Source: Aegilops tauschii subsp. strangulata
Lineage: Eukaryota; Streptophyta; Magnoliopsida; Poales; Poaceae
Assembly (NCBI RefSeq): GCF_002575655.3
Contig: NC_053037.3
Coordinates: forward strand, 451,019,793 to 451,083,792
DNA length: 64,000 nucleotides
Reading direction: 5' to 3'
A program made the translations under genes and the position numbers. Positions 33,010 through 42,737 of the stretch are shown in pieces (position 1 is the first letter of the stretch; each line of letters starts with the position of its first letter). The notes under the pieces were generated by a model. The model was given only the letters and a program-made list of their open reading frames with translations, was not told the DNA's origin and made no database searches.

Positions 33010-35801
33010 TTTATTTTTGTTATTTGCTTTTTGTTCCTGTTTAGTAATAAATAATCTATCTAGCCTCTGGTTAGATGTGGTTTTATGTTTTAATTAGTGT
33101 TTGTGCCAAGTAGAACCAATAGGATCTTCTTGGGTGATAGTTGTTTGATCTTGCTGAAAAAGACAGAAACTTTGTGCTCACGAAGATAATTGTTAAAATT
33201 CACCAAAACGTGATAAAATGCTAATTAGTTTTGCAGAAGATCAATATACAAATTATCCAAGTTGCCCTAGTTTTTCAGAATTTTTGGAGTTCCAGAAGTA
33301 TTCGAACAAATCAGATTGCTACAGACTGTTCTGTTTTTGACAGATTCTGTTTTCTATGTGTTGTTTGCTTATTTTGATGAATCTATGAGTAGTATCAGAG
33401 GGTATGAACCATAGAGAAGTTGGAATAAAGTAGATACTACACCAATATGAATTTAGAATGATTTCACAACAGTACCTAAGTGGTGATTTATTTTCTTATA
33501 CTAACGGAGCTTACGAGTTTTCTGTTGAGTTTTGTGTTGTGAAGTTTTCAAGTTTTGGGTAAAGATTCGATGGACTATGGAATAAGGAGTGGCAAGAGCC
33601 TAAGCTTGAGGATTCCCAAGGCACCCCAAGGTAATATTCAAGGACAACCAAGAGCCTATGCTTGGGGATGCCCCGGATGGCATCCCCTCTTTCGTCTTCG
33701 TTCATCCGTAATTTTACTTGGAGCTATATTTTTATTCACCACATGATATGTGTTTATCTTGGAGCGTCATTTTCTTTTCTTTTTTTGCTTGCTGTTTGAA
33801 TAAAATACCAAGATCTGAAATTCTTAAATGTTAGAGAGTCTTCACATAGTTACATAATTATTCAACTACTCATTGATCTTCACTTATATCTTTCAGGGTA
33901 GTTTCTCATTTGCTCTAGTGCTTCACTTATATCCTTTTAGAGCACGGCAGTGGTTTTATTTTGAAGAAATAGATGAACTCTCATTCTTCACTTATATTAT
34001 TTTGAGAGAACTTTAGAACAACATGGTAATTTGCTTTGGCTATAAAATTAGTCCTAATATGATAGGCATCCAAGATGGGTATAATAAAAACTTCCATATA
34101 GAGTGCATTGAATACTATGAGAAGTTTGATACTTGATGATTGTTTTGAGATATGAAGATGGTAATATTAGAGTCATGCTGGTTGAGTAATTGTGAATTTG
34201 AGAAATACTTGTGTTGGGGTTTGCAAGTCCCGTAGCATGCACGTATGGTAACCGTTGTGTGACAAATTTGAAGCATGAAGTGTTCTTTGATTGCTTTCCT
34301 TATGAATGGCGGTCAGGGACGAGCGATGGTCTTTTCCTACTAATATATCCCCCTAGGGGCATGCGCGTAATGCTTGGTTTTTTATGACTTATAGATTTTT
34401 TCAATAAGTATGTGAGTTCTTTATGACTAATGTTGAGTCCATGGATTATACGCACTCTCACCTTCCATAATTGCTAGCCTCTTCGGTACCATGCATTGCC
34501 GTTTGTCACCTTGAGAGTTGGTGCAAACTTCGCCGGTGCATCCAAACCCCGTGATATGATACGCTCTATCACACATAAACCTCCTTATATCTTCCTCAAA
34601 ACAGCCACCATACCTACCTATTATGGCATTTCCATAGCCACTCCGAGATATATTGCCATCCAACTTTCCACCGTTCCGTTTATTATGACCCGCTTCATCA
34701 GTGTCATATTGCCTTGCATGATCATGTAGTTGACATCGTATTTGTGGCAAGGCCACCATGCATAATTTTTCTTACATGTCACTCTTGTTTCATTGCCCAT
34801 CCAGGTACACCGCCGGAGGCACTCATATAGAGTCATACTTTGTTCTAGTATCGAGTTGTAATCCTTGAGTTGTAAATAAATAGAAGTGTGATGATCATTA
34901 TTACTAGATCATTGTCCCATGAAAAAAAAAGAAAAAAAAGAAAGGCCAAATAGAAAAAAGAAGGAAAGGCCAAATAAAAAAGAAAAAAAAAGAAAGGCCA
35001 AATAAAAAAAGGAAGGCCCAAAAAAGGAAAAGAAGGGACAATGCTACTATCCTTTTTCCACACTTGTGCTTCAAAGTAGTACCATGATCTTTATGATAGA
35101 GAGTCTCTTATTATGTCACTTTCATATACTAGTGGGAATTTTTCATTATAGAACTTGGCTTGTATATTCCAACAATGGGCTTTCTCAAATGCCCTAGGTC
35201 TTCGTGAGCAAGCAAGTTGGATGCAGACCCACTTAGTTTCTTTTGTTGAGCTTTCATACATTTATAGCTCTAGTGCATCCGTTGCATGGCACTCCCTACT
35301 CCTTGCATTGACATCAATTGATGGGCATCTCCCTAGCCCATTTATTAGCCGTGTCAATGTGAGACTTTCTCCTTTTTGTCTTCTCCACACAACCCCCATC
35401 ATTATATTCTATTCCACCCAAAGTGCTATGTCCATGGCTCACGCTCATGTATTGCGTGAAAGTTGAAAAAAGTTTGAGATTACTAAAATATGAAACAATT
35501 GCATGATGAGAGCATTTTGTGTGACGAAGATGGAGCATGGCCAAACTATATGATTTTGTAGGGATAAGTTTTCTTTGGCTATGTTATTTTGAAAAGACAT
35601 AATTGCTTGGTTGGTATGCTTGAAGTATTATTATTTCTATGTCAATATTAAACCTTTGTCTTGAATCTTATGGATCTAAATATTCTTGCCACAATAAATA
35701 AGATTACACTGAAAATTATTTTAGGTAGCATTCCACATCAAAAGTTCTGTTTTTATCATTTACCTACTCGAGGACGAGCTTGAATTAAGATTAGGGATGC
35801 T
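33010..35801 (+). other. Non-coding internal domain of element E
   Basis: AT-rich, with no convincing ORF. At 34919-35040 there is a purine-rich tandem stretch built on GAAAGGCCAAATAAAAA. The last bases (about 35785-35801, ATTAAGATTAGGGATGCT) form the purine-rich primer tract before the 3' LTR. Confidence 0.7.
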
Positions 35802-37440
35802 TGATACGTCTCCAACGTATCTATAATTTTTTATTGTTCCATGCTATTATATTATCCATCTAGGATGTTATATATGCATTTATATGCTATTTTATATGAT
35901 TTTTGGGTCTTGAGTTTTACAGGAAAGGAATACCAAACGGAGTCCAATGGACATGCCAATTTTTGACGATTTTTATGGACCAAAAGAAGACCCTAGAGTA
36001 AAAGAGTTGGGCCAGAAGAGTCCCGGGCCGTCCACGAGGGTGGGGGGTGCGCTCGCCCCCCCCGGGCGCGCCGGCCTACCTCGTGGACGACTCGGGCACC
36101 TCCCTGACTTGTTCCCGACGCCAAAAATTCCTATAAATACTGAAACCTCCAGAAAATAACCTAGATCGGGCGTTCCGCCGCCGCAAGCCTCTGTAGCCAC
36201 CAAATACCAATCGGGACACTAATTTGGCACCCTGCCGGAGGGGGGATCCCTCACCGGGGGCCATCTTCATCATCCCGGCGCTCTCCATGACGAGGAGGGA
36301 GTAGTTCACCCTCGGGGCTGAGGGTTTGTACCAGTAGCTATGTGTTTGATCTCTCTCTCTCGTGTTCTTGAGGTGGCACGATGTTGATGTATCGCGAGCT
36401 TTGCTATTATAGTTGGATCTTATGATGTTTCTCCCCCTCTACTCTCTTGTAATGGATTGAGTTTTCCCTTTGAAGTTATCTTATCGGATTGAGTCTTTAA
36501 GGATTTGAGAGCACTTGATGTATGTCTTGCATGTGCTTATCTGTGGTGACAATGGGATATTCACGTGATCCACTTGATGTACGTTTTGGTGATCAACTTG
36601 CGAGTTCCGTGACCTTGTGAACTTATGCATAGGGGTTGGCACACGTTTTCATCTTGACTCTCCGGTAGAAAATTTTGGGCACTCTTTGAAGTACTTTGTG
36701 TTGGTTGAATAGATGAATCTGAGATTGTGTGATGCATTTCGTATAATCATACCCACGGATACTTGAGGTGACATTGGAGTATCTAGGTGACATTAGGGTT
36801 TTGGTTGATTTGTGTCTTAAGGTGTTATTCTAGTACGAACTCTATGATAAATCGAATGGAAAGAATAGCTTCGTGTTATTTTATTACGGACTCTTGAATA
36901 GATCGATCAGAAAGGATAACTTTGAGGTGGTTTCATACCCTACAATAATCTTTTCGTTTGTTCTCCGCTATTAGTGACTTTGGAGTGACTCTTTGTTGCA
37001 TGTTGAGGGATAGTTATATGATCCAATTATGTTATTATTGTTGAGATAACTTGCACTAGTGAAAGTATGAACCCTAGGCCTTGTTTCCTAGCATTGCAAT
37101 ACCGTTTACGCTCACATTTAACATTTGCTACCTTGCTGTTTTTATATTTTCAGATTACAAATACCTATATCTACCATCCATATTGCACTTGTATCACCAT
37201 CTCTTCGCCGAACTAGTGCACCTATACAATTTACCATTGTATTGGGTGTGGTGGGGACACAAGAGACACTTTGTTATTTGGTTGCAGGGTTGCTTGAGAG
37301 AGACCATCTTCATCCTATGCCTCCCACGGATTGATAAACCTTAGGTCATCCACTTGAGGGAAATTTGCTACTGTCCTACAAACCTCTGCACTTGGAGGCC
37401 CAACAACGTCTACAAGAAGAAGGTTCTGTAGTAGACATCA
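35802..37440 (+). repeat. 3' LTR of element E
   Basis: 1639 bp, TGATACGTCTCC to AGACATCA. It keeps the promoter region with CTATAAATAC at 36131-36140 that the 5' LTR has lost. Outside the two deletions it differs from the 5' copy by only a few percent by eye. Confidence 0.92.
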
Positions 37441-37810
37441 CACGCCGGCCTGGTTTGTCCTGTGAATGGCGCACAGGGCTCTTTCCGCGGCGGTGACCGG
37501 GGGCTTCGGCATCGTGGTGTTGCTCTTCGCGCGCGGCCTGGGAAGGGCGCGGCACGGGCGCCAGCTGGGGTGCCGTAGAGGCTGCTGCGCCACCTGTGGG
37601 TAGCTCGGCCCCGCCCCCGGACCCAGCGGCGCGTGGCTCATCGTCTCGGATTCGGACGACGCCGCTCGCCTGGCTCCGATTGCTAGAATGTCGTGGATGC
37701 TCGCGGGCCACGTCTCCGGCCCCATCCGTGGGCACCCGGCCATCAGCTCGGGCTGACGGGCCGGCCCCGGACAAGCCGATCGCTGTGATCCCCTTTCTCT
37801 TGGGGGCCAT
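37441..37810 (-). pseudogene. Element D gag N-terminus
   Basis: It starts at ATG 37810 (MAPKRKGITAIGLSG), 55 bp after the primer site, and reads leftward as a Pro/Ala/Arg-rich leader. Element E cuts it at 37441. The frame continues past E at 30366 but is shifted there. This is the genuine start of D's gag. Confidence 0.65.
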
Positions 37811-37864
37811 GGTGATGATGAAGTCGGTGTGCTAACCTTCAAACAGGATTTTCACAGCTTGCGA

Positions 37865-37883
37865 GCCCCTACCTGGCGCGCCA
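37865..37883 (-). other. Primer binding site of D
   Basis: On - this reads TGGCGCGCCAGGTAGGGGC, four bases from the LTR edge at 37888. It is a standard site for grass gypsy elements. Confidence 0.8.
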
Positions 37884-38129
37884 AAGATGTCGGGGGAAAC
37901 GACACCTACGGGATCACGAAGAATCCCTTTTGCTACGGTTGGCGGGCGCGGGTCTCTGGAAAGAGCGGGATTGAGAGATCAACGCAGGGGGATTATCCAG
38001 GTTCGGGCCGCAAGTGATGCATAATACCCTACTCCTACTGGTTTCTGTTTATTTGGCGTTCTTGGACTAGCTACAAGGCGTGTAGGGTCCAAAAAGTCTG
38101 AATCCTCTCCCAGTATGCCGCGGGCCGCC

Positions 38130-38137
38130 TTTTATAG
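38130..38137 (-). promoter_or_regulatory. TATA box of D LTR
   Basis: CTATAAAA on -, about 320 bp upstream of the gag ATG at 37810. Confidence 0.5.
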
Positions 38138-38545
38138 AGAAAGGGGCTGCCACAGTGGCACACAGGAGGTGGAAAGCTATACAGTGGTCGAGTCTATCCT
38201 CTCGCACCGTAGGACAAATGCATTTAACGCGCTGCCGACGTGCCCTTCTTGCTTTATCGGGGACGGCAAGGAAGCTCGTCCCAGCTGTCGCCGCCACGCC
38301 TGGCTTCGATGCGCGTCCGAACTGAAGAGGCGGGTAGTGCCTCGTTGGCTAGCTGGCTGCTGAGTTGGTGAGGTGGCAGAGCCTTCACGAAGATCTGCAT
38401 GCCACCACCCAGGTGCTTTCTAAGTTGGCCTAGAGGCCGCACGTCGCCACGCAGGTGCTCGCCTAGTTGGTGGGCTGGCAGCTCCATGGGAACGGCGGCG
38501 GAGTCTTCGCAGATGTGGGCCTGGCTGCGGCCCCCTGGATGTCTT

Positions 38546-38877
38546 CGGCAAGAGTCTTGCCGGGCCCCGGCAAGGGTCTTGCCGTGGTATCATGGTCGTC
38601 CCCGGCAAGGGGCTTGCCGGGGGTCTCGTGGGTATCCTTGGCAAGGATCTTGCCGAGGATCTTCGTCTTCTGGTTATTCATCTAGTCTTGTATGCTTCTG
38701 GTTTTTACAAAGATCTGCATGCCACCATGGAGGCGCTTCCCGAGCCTTGGTTCCAATGTGGTTTGAGGATGTCGGAACTCTCAGGCTCAAGGGTGGCAGC
38801 CCTGCTGGCGTTGGGCAAGTTGCCCTGGCAAGGCTCTTGCCGGGGCTGTGGAGGCCGCCCCGGCAAGGGCCTTGCCG
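38546..38877. repeat. Six 17-bp palindromes in the D LTR
   Basis: Copies of CGGCAAG-NNN-CTTGCCG lie at 38546, 38568, 38603, 38639, 38826 and 38861. In the fourth and fifth the first base is T. Each has 7 bp arms and a 3 bp spacer. They lie 410-750 bp upstream of the LTR TATA box on -, in the U3 region, so they may bind a dimeric regulator. Confidence 0.8.
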
Positions 38878-39049
38878 GGGGAGTCCACCTCGCCCTTCTG
38901 CTCTTTGTGTTTCCGGCTTGGCGTTGGTCTAGTCGTCTTGTGCCTTTGCTTCCTATGCCTCGCCAAGCATGGCCAGGGGCGTGGGGCTGCGACTGCCCGC
39001 GCACAAGTAAAGGGGTGCAAAAATGGACCACTACTTTTGTACACCGACA

Positions 39050-39892
39050 CCACTTGGCTGCAGCTTTCCAAACTTTCATTGAGAAGAGTCTTGGTCATCT
39101 CATTGATAGCCTTATCAGTCAAGCGTGTTGAACTGTAATGCAGTGAATCTTTGGTATCGCCAGTATATGAACACATTAAACCGGACCGACGGCTTAAAGG
39201 TGTGATCCTCCAGGCTACCCAGCATCAAACCAGGTCAATCCATTGCCTAGTAAAGCTCTGACCTTTGAGAAGGTAGGTGCAAGCTTGGCCCGTTCAGCAG
39301 TGGTAAGTCGGTCGGGGAGAGGATCCTTTGGGTTGAGCCGTTGGTTGCGAAAGCCGGGCATAGGGTTCTCATCAGCAGGTGAAGTATCTTTGCAGTAGAA
39401 CCAAGTTTTGTTCCAGTCCTTGGGATGGCTTGGAATCTTAGCATAAGGAAAAATGGCATCTCTACGTCATTGAATTGAGATCCCTCCGAGCTCCTGAGTG
39501 GGCCCGTCAGTAAATTCATTTTGGCAGTTCAGATAAAAATACTCTCTAAAGAGTTCAATGCTAGGTTCTTCTTGAAGATATACTTCACGGAAGACTTGGA
39601 AATTACAGATATTTGACACGGAATTGGGTCCAATGTCTTGAGGATGGAGTTGACAGAAGTGCAGAACATCATGGAAGAACTTTGACCCGGGCGGTGAGAA
39701 GCCCCAGTTCATGTGGTCAGTAAAAATGATTACTTCATCGTCCTGGGGTTGAGGCCTGACTTCATCCGGTTTAGGAGCACGCCAGTGAATGCCGTTCTTT
39801 GTCAGTAAGAAGCCAATCTTGACATATTCTTGGAACATTGTCTCAGTAACAATGGACGAAACCCAGTCGCATGATGTGACAGTCTTAGTCAT
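39050..39892 (-). pseudogene. Element F antisense gene, PF04195-like, N-terminal part
   Basis: ATG at 39892 (MTKTVTSCDWVSSI) reads leftward. The conserved core is FHDVLHFCQLHPQDIGPNSV, IFREYFYLNCQ-like, followed after a TGA at 39467-39469 by a same-frame stretch with HPKDWNKTWFYCKD and a LTTAERAKLAPTFSKVRALL-like block down to about 39200. The TGA replaces what looks like an Arg codon (CGA). Element D cuts the gene at 39050, so the coiled-coil half is outside the window. It is the third example in this window of the antisense gene carried by Tat elements. Confidence 0.75.
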
Positions 39893-40472
39893 GGTTGGAT
39901 GCACAACCTACACCAGGCGGTTCAAGATGTTATTAAATCGGCAGATATCTGGCGACTTACAAATTATTGTTTAATTCTCTATACGAAGTCAATAGTTATG
40001 GAGATACAGTTCAAAATATGCAGTTGTTTAACCGGAAGGATGTTACAAAGTTAGTAACTATGAAGTAAAGGATGGCGGCTTAATGGGGCCTAATGATATA
40101 TAATGGGTCATGGTTTAGGTCATAAGCCGCCATGGCAGTGTTGGTGCTTCAGATCTGTCAAATGAAAAATTTGCTAAGTGGTGGACAAACAGATTTCGCA
40201 AGCTAAAGCTATAACTTTGGATCTATGGCAGTTCAGAAAAAGCAGTGAAATTTTAAGCCTAAGGTGGCGGCAACGACAAGCTTTGATGCTCTGATGAGGT
40301 TTTCTATGGTACTTTGACGACGCGCATGAATGCTAAACTACTACCGCACAAAGTTTATGACTTATTCAGATTGAATGTTGTTTGGAGTTGAGGGATACGA
40401 AGAACAGCAAGAACACCAATGACCGGTCTGAACCCTAGCAGAGATCTGAGGCTTGGATAAAAAGGTACTTAC

Positions 40473-40654
40473 AAATGCGGCGGAGCAGCGGCAACGCGTC
40501 GGAGTTTTTCTGGTCTAATCAGGTTGATGCGGTTGCCTGAGTTGGTGCAGCGTCGGAGGTCGCGGCGGCGGAGCTCGAGTGGCAGATGAGACGCGAGAGG
40601 ACGACGAAGGAGTAAACGAGGGGGAAATTATAAAGACCCCTATCCCTATTTATA
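40473..40654 (-). promoter_or_regulatory. Promoter and leader exon of the F antisense gene
   Basis: On -, a TATA box TATAAATA is at 40654-40647. About 180 bp on there is a strong donor GTAAGTACC (40472-40464). An acceptor-like TGGTGTAG lies just upstream of the ATG at 39892. This would give a spliced leader of about 150 bases and an intron of about 560. The region 39905-40462 holds no ORF. Confidence 0.45.
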
Positions 40655-40938
40655 AGGGGGTGGATGCAAGGCATGCGCGGGAATCGAGGAGGCTGAAACC
40701 ATCATGTGGCTATATGGACGCCTCGATTTTCAGGATGCTCATTAAGATAAGGATCAATCAAGATGCTTTGGGCTACGTGCGATATTAATGCAAAATGACA
40801 TCATGGCGGTTTAAGAAAATTCTGTGAGCTGACGTCGCGGCGGGTTACAGCAAGGTTTATCAGACAAGTGAAGCAAGATTGTGACAAGTCAGGTATTGAA
40901 GATTGATGTGAAGAAGTTCAAATCAACCTGGGGCCTAA

Positions 40939-41107
40939 TGTTGGGGATATAACTACAGGGTATGAACCGCCCAGGAGGGGCCGGGTCATACCACTGGCGG
41001 CTTACCAATAAAGATGCGGAGCCCGTTGACGGCCCAAGACCCAGAGGTGACTTAAGGCCTAGGAGGATGAACCGCCATGTATGTATGAATTGTATTGTAA
41101 GGCAAGC
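40939..41107 (+). repeat. 3' LTR of F, interrupted
   Basis: TGTTGGGGATATAAC starts directly after a purine-rich AACCTGGGGCCTAA tract (40925-40938). Only 169 bp are present before the CACTA end at 41108. The remaining LTR was not found to the right. Confidence 0.6.
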
Positions 41108-41118
41108 CACTAAAAAAT

Positions 41119-41272
41119 ACACTTCCGTGATGATACGTGTTTGTCATAGTAGGTCGCGTTTTTTGTCATGCATGTACATCCATGACAAATTTATGACAGA
41201 ATCAAGATAGTCATACCTGTGCTGTCGTAGAAGTGTTCCATGACATTACCAAAATTATCATCACGGAAGTGT
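41119..41272. repeat. Palindromic end of the CACTA element
   Basis: ACACTTCCGTGATGATA at 41119-41135 is repeated inverted, without mismatch, at 41256-41272. A smaller inverted repeat TTTGTCATG/CATGACAAA lies inside it (about 41160-41190). The segment could fold into a long hairpin beside the terminus. Confidence 0.8.
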
Positions 41273-41577
41273 CCACTTCCATGGCGATAAATCGCGCGTC
41301 ACAGAAGTGCTTTCATCAAGGGTGACCGACACATGGCATCCACCGTAACGGAACGCCGTTAAGCTATCGGGTCGGGTTTTGGATCCGATAACCCGTTAAC
41401 AGCCCCGACCAATGGGAATTTTCCACGTGTAAAATCATCATTGGCTAGAGGAAACACGTGTCGGCTCATCGTTGGGACAGATGTCATCCACTCACTGGAC
41501 ATAAGGCGCCTATGATACGTCGACACATGGAACGATCCAACAGTGGCCCATTCCTGTGAAAAGGCCGGCCCGTTTGA

Positions 41578-42412
41578 CTTGGTCAAAAGCTGGCGGGCCA
41601 GCCCATGGAAAGCCTGTTAACGGCATGTTCGCATATAGCCCATTTACAGCTCGCTAACCCAAGGCCCGTTACGCCCTATCCGAATTAGGCCCAGTAGCGT
41701 CGTCTGGGCCATCCAATATGATTCCAGCCCATTTTCACTTCTGGCCCATGTATAGCCCATGACGTCTTTCGGCCCATATGAGGCCCTTTGTAACTCTTGG
41801 CCCATTAGCGGCCCGTGTTGAAACTGACCCGTAATGAACAGTGTATTACTTTACACCCATTAACGGCCCGTGGTGAAACTGGCCCGTAATGAACAATGTA
41901 TCACTTTATAACTATTAACGACCCGTTATTCCGTTGGGCCGTTTCCAGCCCAAGTTAACTTTCGGCCTTCTGAGGGCCCATTTATTCTTGGGCTCATTTG
42001 CAGCATTCGGTTACTTACGGCCCGTTACTGTCATTTTCTGCTTGTGGGCCAAATTCAGCCCGTCATTACAGTCGGCCCGTTTGTGGACCATTAGTCTGTT
42101 GGGCCATTTTCATAGCATCACCAAATACGGCCTATTAACGATGGCCCGTTATGGTCGGCCCATGAACGGACGATTCCCACTCTAACCCGTTTACGGCCAT
42201 AATGCGGTCTGTTTGGCCCATGTTTGGCCAATCGATCATACGGCCCGTATAAGGCCCATTGATGATACGGCCCGCAGAAGGCTCATTGTTTCTACAACCC
42301 GTAGAAGGCCCATTGTTTCTACGGCCCGTAGAAGGCCCACTGTTTCTACGGCCAGTAGGAGGCCCACTGTTTCTACGGCCAGTAGGAGGCCCAGTGTCGC
42401 TACAGTAAATAT
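41578..42412. repeat. GGCCCA/GGCCCG subterminal repeat array
   Basis: Dozens of short GGCCCAT, GGCCCGTT and AGCCCA motifs on both strands are spaced about 15-30 bp apart. In CACTA elements such subterminal motifs bind the element's own TNPA-type protein. From about 42236 the array changes into an ordered tandem of about 30 bp. Confidence 0.75.
42236..42400 (+). repeat. 30-bp tandem repeat, about five units
   Basis: Units contain AGGCCCATTGTTTCTACGGC with small changes. The period is a multiple of three, so an open frame (42213-42449) arises with repeats such as RRRPIVSTA. I take it as a by-product of the repeat and not as a gene. Confidence 0.8.
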
Positions 42413-42737
42413 TAGCCCATGGTTATTGTGGCCTAGTTTTAAAAAATAGGTTATTGCAGCCACTAGCTAACCGTGGAAAAGAAGTGCAATGACTACAAGC
42501 AAACAAATAAACAAGACAACAAGGAAATAAATAAGCAAGCAACTAACGCTAGGCTATCACGGCTATTACACATATTACATCCACTGGGCATCAAAGTTTG
42601 CCACCAGTGCAAATATAGGGAACAAAGCAGCATATCATATACACTGGTTGTCAAAGTTGGCGACCAGCGCAAATAAACGCCGCAGCAAAACAAATCCAGA
42701 ACTGAAACCACTTCAGAAGATCTCAAGAAACAATATC

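Larger units (their letters stand above)
30367..37440 (+). mobile_element. Element E: non-autonomous LTR retrotransposon with one unknown ORF
   Basis: 7074 bp between perfect target duplications CACGC (30362-30366 and 37441-37445). The LTRs are 30367-31846 and 35802-37440. The primer site follows the left LTR and a purine-rich tract precedes the right one, so it lies on +. The interior (3955 bp) has one ORF and no gag, protease, RT or integrase that I can see. It must have been moved by proteins of another element. By memory, the TGATACGTCTCC start belongs to a very abundant Triticeae family; I cannot name it with certainty. Confidence 0.9.
13494..39049 (-). mobile_element. Element D: gypsy retrotransposon split by A, B and E
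   Basis: Three pieces are present: 13494-14969, 29272-30366 and 37441-39049. Read leftward they give 5' LTR, primer site, gag N-terminus, gag core, gag C-terminus with zinc knuckle, protease and the first codons after the protease/RT junction. The gag frame resumes on both sides of E (TSD CACGC) and of B (CTGGC on -, one copy mutated). A interrupts the frame after the codons for NVDVF, so D's RT, integrase and 3' LTR lie left of the window. D itself lies inside the antisense gene of element F. Confidence 0.88.
37888..39049 (-). repeat. 5' LTR of element D
   Basis: 1162 bp. On - it begins TGTCGGTGTACAAAAG (39049) and ends CCCCCGACA (37888). No second copy is in the window, so the outer edge rests on the TGTCGG/CCGACA inverted ends and on the change to F sequence at 39050. 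A TATA box CTATAAAA is at 38137-38130 (-). Confidence 0.78.
39050..41107 (+). mobile_element. Element F: 3' part of a Tat-type gypsy element
   Basis: It carries the N-terminal part of an antisense gene (39892-39050, -), the promoter and first exon of that gene, a purine-rich tract and the start of a 3' LTR at 40939. The order matches the 3' end of element A, so F runs on +. D cuts its left side and the CACTA element cuts its LTR. The GAACCGCC and GGCGGC-rich style differs from A and B, so it is another family. Confidence 0.75.

Noticed and set aside
38053..38363. Open frames on both strands in the D LTR
   Set aside because: They overlap the LTR TATA box and have no protein signature.
42213..42449. 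Frame with a 10-residue repeat, possibly a repeat protein or a CRISPR-like array
   Set aside because: The repeat is a 30-bp tandem inside a CACTA subterminal array. There are no unique spacers and the DNA is plant nuclear.
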